Shown piece by piece: positions 56,621 to 64,000 of a stretch of DNA of 64,000 nt (within the stretch, counting starts at the first letter, position 1; each line of letters begins with the position of its first letter). Origin of the DNA: Nomia melanderi (taxonomy: Eukaryota > Arthropoda > Insecta > Hymenoptera > Halictidae); contig NC_135002.1 in assembly GCF_051020985.1 (NCBI RefSeq), positions 6,076,001 to 6,140,000 of the forward strand. Reading direction: 5' to 3'. The position numbers and the translations under genes were made by a program. The notes below the pieces were generated by a model, which was given only the letters and a program-made list of their open reading frames with translations, did no database searches and was not told the origin of the DNA.

Positions 56621-59600
56621 TATTTACTGTACGGATTTAATTCTTGCAAAGGTTACGATTTTAACAGGATCTTAGCAAAAACGTCCATCGCGCTTAATTT
56701 CAATCGATCTTTTACCTTTCACCGTTACCAATAAGAACACCCGTCAAAACGATCGTGAAAGGTGAGTAAAGGCAGTGGAAAGCCTCTCCGGGCATAAAAT
56801 TCCACGTCGAAACTCCGGCCGGTTGATCGATGAAAGTCTTCTGTCAATGAGAATCTGCTTCGTCAATGAGACCTTCGTTCCTCAAACTCCCCCCGCTTGT
56901 AATGGGACCAGCTTCTCCCGGCGGAACCGAAGGGGACGTGTCAGGTTAACGATCTCCGGCGTCGCCACGGTGTGCTGGCTCGATTATAAAATCGAGCGGA
57001 CCCCGGTACGCTTGTCTTCCCCGGCGCAGATAGCGATCGCGATCGCCCAAACGGACAGAACATTACAAAACGTGCCATTACGCGGATTTCATAAATCGGC
57101 GCCGAGTCGCGCCGAGTCGCGTCGCGTCGCGCCGCGCCGCGGTTTCGAGCCCGTTGCTCCGTGTGAACGGCGTGAACGACTATCGCGCTTGTTCCTCTTC
57201 GGCTGTGCTAATTACGGGAATTATCTGCGCCCTTGATCTAGTTTTCAGGACCTAGGAGACCCCGGGACTGTCTTTGACGGCCCCGCCGCGCCGCGAGGCT
57301 CATTAAATAAATAAGCGAAGATTTTTATTTAGCGCGCCGCGCGTTCCCTACTCGCAGATACACTTTGTCGACTTCTTTGTAAACTGTCATCTCTAGTTTA
57401 TCGTGGGACCAAGCGGCGTCGTACGAGCGTCGTTAAATAATGGGCAGAAAGGGAGCGTAGCGAACGCGGGGCGCCAGCGAGCGAAACGATCGCGGATTCG
57501 TGTCCGTCGCTGTCTGCGATCACGCGACTGTCGCGCACATTCGGATCAGATTGGCTCGACTGAAAACTGTTGTAGACCTTTTTGAGAAACTTCGAAGGCG
57601 AACTTCACTTCGGTCCACCTTACATTCTAGATTTCGTTCGTCTACTTTACATCGTATTCGTATATTACCATGCTTTTCTAGAGATGTCTCAAAAGATTCC
57701 CGTGCGATCGTATTTTCGATTCGTTGAACGTTTAGTATTCAACTTTAAACAGCTAACATGTTTGATAGTTAGGTTTACGGACATTGCACGGTTTATACTA
57801 TGGTTCCCAGAAAATTCGATGTTCGTTCATTTCGATTCCAAAGATCAGAGGTTGAGCAGGTAATAAACATTTACCAAAGGATATTTACAAAATTCAACGA
57901 TCGTTAAATCGACGTAATCCCGGCGTCCACAACGGGAGACCCGTAAAACTGCTGAAATTCCATGTACCCCTATCTTCCCGCGTACCCTGTTGCCACGTCA
58001 CCTTTCAACAAGAGGCTAATCGAATCTTCGATCTCTGAAATAAATAACCGCAATAAGCATTAACAGTCGCCTACTCTTTTTATGATGCCCCGGCGAGGTT
58101 CAGCGTCTGTAGCCCGGCCTGAATTATCAAAATGGGATCAACGATCCGCCTATGAAGCGCATCGACGGCGGACGACCGTATCCTTTTACGACGCGTCTAG
58201 TTAGCATCCAGGTATATACGACTGTAAAACCGCGAGAGGAACACCTGGCGCGCGCGCGCAGCAGGCGAAACGTCTTCATCCGCTAATAGCCCGCGCTCGG
58301 CTAGAGCCTGCGAGGCTCTCAGAGGCTGCGCGGCACGGTTGATCCTTACACTGTCATTTCTTTTATTAGCGCACGCGATAAGCTATCCCCGCGAAATGCG
58401 TTTCTGCAGTTTGCACCGCTCGTGCCTCCGCCGCAGCGACACAGGCGAAACTTAGTCACGGTGCGCTGCGTCGCCTCTCCTTTCTTCCTTTCTCTTTCCG
58501 TCTTCCTATCGGCGAGACGCGCGCCATCTTTGTTCCCCCCACGGCCGACCGGAAACCATCCGGCGGGAGCTCTTTTTCACCGGTTTCGCCGTGTGTTCGA
58601 TGCTGAACATTAATCCCCGGCCCGATATCGCACGCACGGATCTGGGAATTCTGGGAATGTCCCGATAGGAAAATGAAGCCTTTATGGTTAATACACGGGG
58701 CACCGAGCGGCCATCTTGCATTCGTGGAAGACGCTGCGAGCGGCTCCGATGGAACGCTCGTCGGCCGCGCGGCTGTCTTTTGTCTCGCCTTCGTACTCGA
58801 CGCGTCGTTTTTATCGTCGACGGTGTTCATTGCGTACTTTACCGAGGAGTTTATAGGTTAGAGCGGGTTTTTTTTAATTTCTTGGAATTCTGGTGGTGAT
58901 TTAGGGTACTCTGTGTCAATTTAATCAGGGTGTTATGGTTTTTATTTTAGCGTCGATCGTTTTGGCAAGGTGGATCTTGTGGTTTCTATTGTTGAGATCA
59001 GGGATTTGGGATTTTTAGGCGCTTCATGTGGTTATATTCTAGAACTTGTAAGTTTCATGTAGTAGCAACAGTAAATTTTCTTGTATATAATAAAGAACGG
59101 TCACCAGGAATTACGATCAGCATTTTTCCAAGCATTTTTCGTCGTTTTCCCGAAACAGTTTAATGCGGAAAGAGGTTTACACTGCGGAAAATGATTTGAA
59201 CAAACGTGATTTCATTCGAAGCGAGTAATCGGTAATCGAAGCTATTTACGTAGGATATAATTATCTTGCAGATCGACTTTCCATTCGTTTCACGCCAGTC
59301 GCCAGGATATTCAAGTTTTCCTGGTCCGGAGCGGTTTTTACTCCTTTAACGTGTTGCGGAATTCATCACGAAACGGAGTCGGAGCATTTCTCCTGCAGTG
59401 TTTTCTAATACCAGATCCACTGATCAAAACGACTGGTTTCGACGCAGTTTCAAAATCAACTTATTTAACAATCCTTAAAAAATCCACCATCGCAATCGTA
59501 ATTATTCGAGCAGGCGGGGTCCAATTAAAATTCAAAATTTAAAACTCCGAAGATTTACAAACTCCCAAATAGAGAAAGGAATTTATAAATTAATAAATCC

Positions 59601-60617
59601 CCAATCTCGTCAGGCTATTTTCAGTGTCAAATGCCTTTACACCAGAAATATTGCACCTATTCCATTATCAAGAATCTATGATACACCATTATATCGTCAT
59701 ATATTATTACAACATATTATTAAACGTCAACAAGTAACTTATTTACCATCTCATTTTCTAATTACGCGCAGGAATTCTCGATCGATCGGATCCCTTTCAC
59801 CAGAAATTTCCTTCGATCGATCACCATCGTCGATCGTGAAAAATCGGTGCCCCGCCGGTCATCTTGTTAGACCGATTGTCGGAGTCGTAACTCACAGATG
59901 AAGTGAAGCTATTAGAACGAGAAACTGGCCGCCGGAGACCGGCGATCTAATTTAAATAGAGTGCACTCTTTAGTGGCCGTGTCGGGGGAAGAAAGAGAGA
60001 GAAAGACATAGGGGGAGAGAGAGAGAGGGTGAACGCCTGGGCGCCGCGGAAATTAACATATCTGACCGATAATCCTTGACTGCCGTGTACATGCAGCGGC
60101 GGGGCCGGCTGTGTGAGTGGTCGACGCACGGCGGCCGGTGTGTATCACCTTCGTCTCGCAGGATCGATCTTGCAGATTAATGATCTGAGAACGCGATCGC
60201 TCGTTCCCGAGAATTGCACAAAGGGAGCAACGAATGGTTCGATTAAACGTGAAATTGGAAAATTGATGGATACGTTAATTTATCCTATTTTTGATCGGCA
60301 ATGCTAGCTGTCGGGAATCGCGCGCACCTATGGCCGGATATAAAACGCGCGACTCGCGATCGAGGCACGATGGAAGATCCGAGATTTCATCTTATATTTA
60401 GTAAGCTGTTCAATCGTTTCGAGTTGCTGTCAGTTCGGCGAATACGAATCTTCTGTGTTCTCTCTGGAAAATATTCGTTATCGTCGTTACGCGGATTCTA
60501 AATATATCTGTTTCGAGGATGATTCGTATCGACACTCTACGATCAATGAAAATTTGAATTTTTTCTATCGAATTATTTCATTGTCGAACGAACCGATACG
60601 CTTCGATGGGTTTTGAA
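56621..60617. other. Gene-free background with CpG islands, 56.6-60.6 kb
   Basis: No gene recognised. CpG-rich at about 56760-57350, 57410-57540, 58130-58560, 58590-58810 and 59930-60200; AT-rich at 59030-59130 and 59440-59760. A purine run lies at 59985-60028. Frames up to 153 codons have no recognisable domain. Confidence 0.6.
57101..57142. repeat. (GTCGC/GCCGC)n pentanucleotide array
   Basis: Two GCCGAGTCGC units are followed by GTCGC and GCCGC pentamers. It is the longest and most mixed of the CCGCG-type arrays; a shorter one lies at 57283-57295. Confidence 0.85.
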
Positions 60618-60945
60618 TTGACACGTTGCGCACTGGTAACGGGAAATCTCGTTTTTATATAAAGACACTTAGCAACTTTCCTAATTATCGCAGCATTGGA
60701 GAAAATATTACATTTTATTCGGATTGATTATTTATTTAGAATATATTACGTAACCAACCAAGTTGCTGCAGTTCACTCAATTCAACGATGATTATTTGAA
60801 AACATTTCTATATTATAAATAGTGCTACATTCAGCTGGACGTGCAATAATAATAATGTAATTCAATGAAATAATTTAATGTCTTATTTTTTTTCTAGTTC
60901 TTTTCAATTCAATTTTCTGAACATTAGCCGGTACGCAGTGTATTT
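60618..60945 (+). mobile_element. TTAA element, family D copy D2
   Basis: The left end reads TTGACACGTTGCGCACTGGT (TTAA decayed to TTGA); the right end, reverse-complemented, is near TAAATACACTGCGTACCGGC. The interior matches D1 ('agacacttagc', 'gattatttatttagaatata', 'tcaattttctgaa'). It carries about 90 bp more in the middle than D1, and part of that extra sequence resembles 37857-37906. Right boundary approximate. Confidence 0.82.
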
Positions 60946-61493
60946 AGGAAGCTTGTCTCGGAAGATTGAAGAAACCGACGCAGATATCAAAACGGTAGAC
61001 ATCGACGATCGATATAAGTCACATTTATATCGAACTAGCATCGATTCATTGCTAGAACAGACAGCCTGCCCGCCGTGGTTTACTTCCATCTGTTCGGTTC
61101 TTGTCGATACGCGTTCTGACGATCGCGCGGGAGCCTGGAACATCGTGAACACTTTAAGAACGCTCGACGCGCCGTGATTTCCATACGCTCTCGCATCGAT
61201 ACGCTTCGTATTCCCGGGATCTATCCCATGATCGCCAACGCGGGATTGAATTGTAGATAATTTCGTATTTGAAATTTAACTCGCGCTGAATCGCGAGCGC
61301 TGCGCCTACGTTCGGTGGTAAACAATATCCATTACGTACAAGATTAACCACAGCTACAAAAAGAGACTCGGCTATTCGTGAGAAATCCTTTTGGCAGTTA
61401 CAATCCGTGAAATATGAAGAATATAACCACCGTATACTTACCTCTATACTTAACGACTTTCGCCTGAAGCATTTCTTTCTATCACTCATACGT
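60946..61493. other. Gene-free background, 60.9-61.5 kb
   Basis: No gene recognised. A minus-strand 'gag|gtaagtat' at about 61430-61441 matches a 5' splice site, but there is no pyrimidine tract or other exon sign beside it. Confidence 0.6.
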
Positions 61494-61697
61494 TTCAACC
61501 CTTTACGGATGAAGATTCTTCGAAACATACAAAACCTTCAACATATGAAGCTAAATTACATATCAATTGCTTGATTAATAGAAAAAAAGGAAACCACGTT
61601 CTGACCTTTTGCTGTTCGACTAATAACATCATTTTTTCGCGACTTTTCTTTCAAATACGAACATTTCTTACCGCAATGCCGACATCCGAAGGGTTAA
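61494..61697 (-). mobile_element. TTAA element, family A copy A6
   Basis: On the plus strand it starts TTCAACCCTTTACGGATGAA and ends with the TTAA at 61694-61697, preceded by 'gccgacatccgaaggg'. The interior is the reverse complement of A2 ('aagctaaattac', 'atcaattgctt', 'ggaaac'). It shares its right TTAA with A7. Confidence 0.9.
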
Positions 61698-62078
61698 CCC
61701 TTTGCGGACGAAGATTCATCGAAACATACGAAGCTTTCAGCGAACGAAGCTAAATTAGATATCAATTGCTTAAACGATAGAACAGGAAACTACGCGCCGA
61801 TCTCTTGCTATCTGAGCAATCGAATCATCTCTTTGCGACTTAGCCTTCGAAACATATAAGGATTTATTTGGTCAATAGTAATTTATTTCGTCGTCAGCAC
61901 AAAGTTCGTCTCGATACAAACGCTCAACTGCCCTTGCACCTTCCTTTCTTTCTCGTCGTTCGTTCAAAAACAACTCACACACATACACACACCTCCTTAT
62001 AATACGCACGTTGCATATTTTCCTACGCCTGAAAGTTTCATCTCGGCAAACCGTCGACATTCGTCCGCAAAGGGTTGT
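61694..62078 (-). mobile_element. TTAA element, family A copy A7 (interrupted)
   Basis: It starts TTAACCCTTTGCGGACGAAG at the TTAA shared with A6 and follows the reverse of A2 to 'ccttcgaaacatat' near 61857. The family sequence resumes near 62030 ('gaaagtttcatctcg', 'accgtcgacattcgtccgcaa') and ends AGGGTTGT, its TTAA decayed. About 175 bp of unrelated sequence, including a CA-rich run (cacacacatacacacac), sits between. I see no clear target duplication for it. Confidence 0.82.
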
Positions 62079-62942
62079 CTCGAGTTTCCTCCAGAAAACG
62101 AGCGTTCGGCCGCACCGCGAGCCGCGATTAAGAAGACGCGCGCGAACAGAAGAGGAACGTCCTTGGACGTCTTCCAATGCTCGGATTCCTCTCCAATAAC
62201 CCCGTCTCTGACCGGTTCCGACGCCACGGCTTCGCCCCTGACAAGCTTCGCAGAGACAAAAATTCCGCCCGCGCCCCGCCGCTGGCCGCCCTCCCGTTCT
62301 CCAGAGGTGCGCTATCTCCATGGAGATAGGGGAGGGAAAAACACTCATTTTTATACCGTCAAAATGTGTTATCTTGCCGGTGCGGCTCGTCTCTGCGTCC
62401 CACGCCCCGCCGACCACCCCCGGCCGCTCTCCCTCTGCCTTTTTACCTCTTTTTTCCCTCTTCCTTTCGGATCCGCGTCTCTCCTCGACGCACACGTAAA
62501 CGGCCGCGCGCGTACATAGACGCTCGGGGGGCGGAATTAACTCGCCAGCAGATATCCACCCTCGAAGCCAGCCACTCACCTCCGCCGGCACCCCTTCCTC
62601 CTCCTCGCCCGTCCTCCCCGCCCCCGCGACATTTATATTGTCTGCCGCTCGTCTGGAGAGAGGGGCGAGACCACCGTGGCCGGGGGGAAAAAGTGGCCCG
62701 TCGCGCGCGCGGAACCGACGCCGACGCGACGGCCCGAGCAGGGTGCACGATTCCTTTTTTCCAGTTCGACACCTTCGGTTTGTACCGGCCCGCCACCCCT
62801 GCGCCGCTTTATCCGGAGGGTGGCAAATTCAAGGGCTAATGTAGGTGTCCGCCAGGTGGGTTGGGGACGGAGATGCGGGGATTGAAAGGATTTTCGGCGC
62901 GACGCTCGGAATGGGGTTTTACAGTTTATATCGGGACGCGCG
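62079..62942. other. Gene-free background with CpG island, 62.1-62.9 kb
   Basis: No gene recognised. A dense CpG- and pyrimidine-rich island. Overlapping frames on both strands (239 codons minus, 157 codons plus) are P/R/S-rich, and the 239-codon frame runs into A7, so neither is called. Confidence 0.6.
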
Positions 62943-63223
62943 TTAACCGTTTGGATGCTGAACAACTTTTGTGGACATTTAGCAAAAATGAAGTGATTGG
63001 GTGTGTATGGAAAAAAATTAATAAGAGAAAAATTAATAAGTTATCTAATGAGATCACAAATGTTATTACAAAAGAATATCAAGAAGTAACATTTAGTCGA
63101 ATAAATTTACTTTGATTTATTTCTTGAGAAACATTTTTGAGTTCATTTGAAAAAATTTCGTCTTTGTCTAGTTAGGAAATGTTGAGTATTTCTAGCGGAA
63201 TACTTCCGACTGCAAAGGGTTAA
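62943..63223 (-). mobile_element. TTAA element, family C copy C2
   Basis: TTAA at 62943-62946 starts TTAACCGTTTGGATGCTGAA; the right end, reverse-complemented, is TTAACCCTTTGCAGTCGGAA, with TTAA at 63220-63223. The interior is the reverse complement of C3 ('acaacttttgtgga', 'aatgaagtgattgggtgtgt', 'tctaatgagatcacaaat'). Near its right end it carries a hairpin AGTATT...AATACT (63185-63204), and this end differs from the equivalent end of C1 and C3. Confidence 0.88.
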
Positions 63224-63628
63224 TTGTTAAGATACTACTGTCTATTTTGTCGAAGGTTGAGCAGGTTGTAGTAAACAGAATTATTTTGAATTCACGATTG
63301 ACGGTTATATATTTGTGTTCGTTCTTTGTCATACTCTGCTCCTCTACTTTTCGCTATCCTTTCCTGTTCAAGTTGTTCACTATTCCATCTTCTCTATCTT
63401 TCTTGATTTCCCTTTTGTCACGAGAAAACTTCAAACTCCTAAGAAATGCACGGAATCAAAATACACTATATTCCAATCTCAAATTTCGAAAGAAATGCCA
63501 ATTAGAATTCCGTTTCATCGCGAAAAACCCATGCATTCCCTCTCACAAACATCAGCTTCCTCCTTTGTATAATACAACGAACAAACCAGTGAACAAACAA
63601 AATATCACAATACGAATCATACCACTAA
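63224..63628. other. Gene-free background, 63.2-63.6 kb
   Basis: No gene recognised. Mixed sequence with a 146-codon frame at 63247-63687 that runs into C3 and has no recognisable domain. Confidence 0.55.
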
Positions 63629-63896
63629 TTAACCGTTTGAGTGCTGAGGAGCACTATAGCGGTCTTCTTATGTTGTGCCAATTATAATTTTTCAATTATA
63701 ATTTTCCTACTATGTTTTTCAAGAAATAAATCAAAGTAAATTGATTTGAATAAACGTTATTTTCTGATATTTTTATAATAACACAATATTTGTGATCTCA
63801 TTAGATAACTACTCTTATTAATTTTTCTACATACACACCCAATCACTTCATTTTTGGTAAATATCCACAAAAGTTGTTTAGCATCCAAACGGTTAA
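63629..63896 (+). mobile_element. TTAA element, family C copy C3
   Basis: TTAA at 63629-63632 starts TTAACCGTTTGAGTGCTGAG; the right terminus, reverse-complemented, is TTAACCGTTTGGATGCTAAA, with TTAA at 63893-63896. A subterminal hairpin AGTGCT-GAGG-AGCACT lies at 63640-63655. Co-linear with C1. Confidence 0.92.
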
Positions 63897-64000
63897 TAAG
63901 GAGTAGAAATAAGGAATAAAGCTACGGTAGAGAGAAGAATGAATGATCTAAAAAGGGAACTTACAATCCAAGTAACCTCAATATGTCATCAAATTCCCCG
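63897..64000 (+). repeat. Flank shared by C3 and C1, cut by window end
   Basis: This matches 33651-33740 with a few indels ('ggagtagaaataaggaataa', 'gatctaaaaagggaac', 'atccaagtaacct'). The window ends within the match, so its true length is unknown. Confidence 0.82.

Noticed and set aside
61430..61441. Minus-strand 5' splice site match (gag|gtaagtat)
   Set aside because: It stands alone without an open coding exon upstream or a pyrimidine tract, beside decayed element A6; a chance match is likely.
61872..62591. 239-codon minus-strand frame
   Set aside because: It begins in a CpG island and ends inside mobile element A7 and its insert, with overlapping frames on the other strand.

Overview
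The window looks like nuclear DNA of an insect, probably a hymenopteran (a bee, wasp or ant). This is an inference from texture: CpG-rich islands with no CpG depletion alternate with AT-rich stretches, simple repeats are abundant, and many short terminal-inverted-repeat (TIR) elements sit at TTAA sites. I recognise no protein-coding gene, exon with a known domain, tRNA, rRNA or known microRNA. The open reading frames are short, cluster in CpG-rich islands or low-complexity tracts, and encode R/S/P-rich or L/S/F-rich strings typical of chance frames. I read the window as intergenic DNA or the inside of a very long intron. A polypyrimidine-TTTTAG|GTAAGT junction at 50073/50074, with a CTAAC branch-site match about 25 nt upstream, has the form of a recursive-splicing ratchet point. 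It favours a long plus-strand intron, as does a weaker site at 10088/10089.

The main recognisable content is a set of about 25 short (180-360 bp) non-autonomous elements bounded by TTAA, with termini that mostly begin CCC or CC, as in the piggyBac superfamily. I sort them by TIR into ten families, A to J: A (seven copies), B (three), C (three), D (two plus a relic), E (two plus a solo end), F (two, plus an end fragment and a long foldback), G (two), and H, I and J (one each). Several are nested: H in G at 39.4 kb, where a second G copy at the window start preserves the empty site, and I in A at 42.1 kb. Two neighbouring pairs (E2/F2 at 30.46 kb and A6/A7 at 61.69 kb) share one TTAA. Copies of six families carry a small hairpin just inside a terminus although their sequences look unrelated.

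Other repeats include a 19-bp minisatellite with a 57-bp higher-order period (29.3-29.6 kb), five 61-bp units (20.7-21.0 kb), 2.1 units of about 175 bp (23.1-23.45 kb), a 0.9-kb polypurine tract with internal repeats of about 177 bp (52.7-53.6 kb), diverged tandem duplications at 18.9, 36.9 and 40.3 kb, and CCGCG-type pentanucleotide arrays at seven places. A 57-bp sequence occurs twice in inverted orientation (8.7 and 11.0 kb). The CpG-rich islands hold clusters of GATAA motifs that could be enhancers, but that is a motif observation only.

Layout: 0-5 kb G2 and background; 5-13 kb B1, A1, F1, the inverted 57-bp pair and ratchet candidate 1; 13-25 kb CpG islands, microsatellites and tandem arrays; 25-31 kb foldback, E1, B2, minisatellite and the E2-F2 pair; 31-38 kb islands, C1 and A2; 38-49 kb nested G/H and A/I, then D1, J1, A4 and A5; 49-56 kb ratchet candidate 2 and the polypurine tract; 56-64 kb B3, D2, the A6-A7 pair, C2 and C3.
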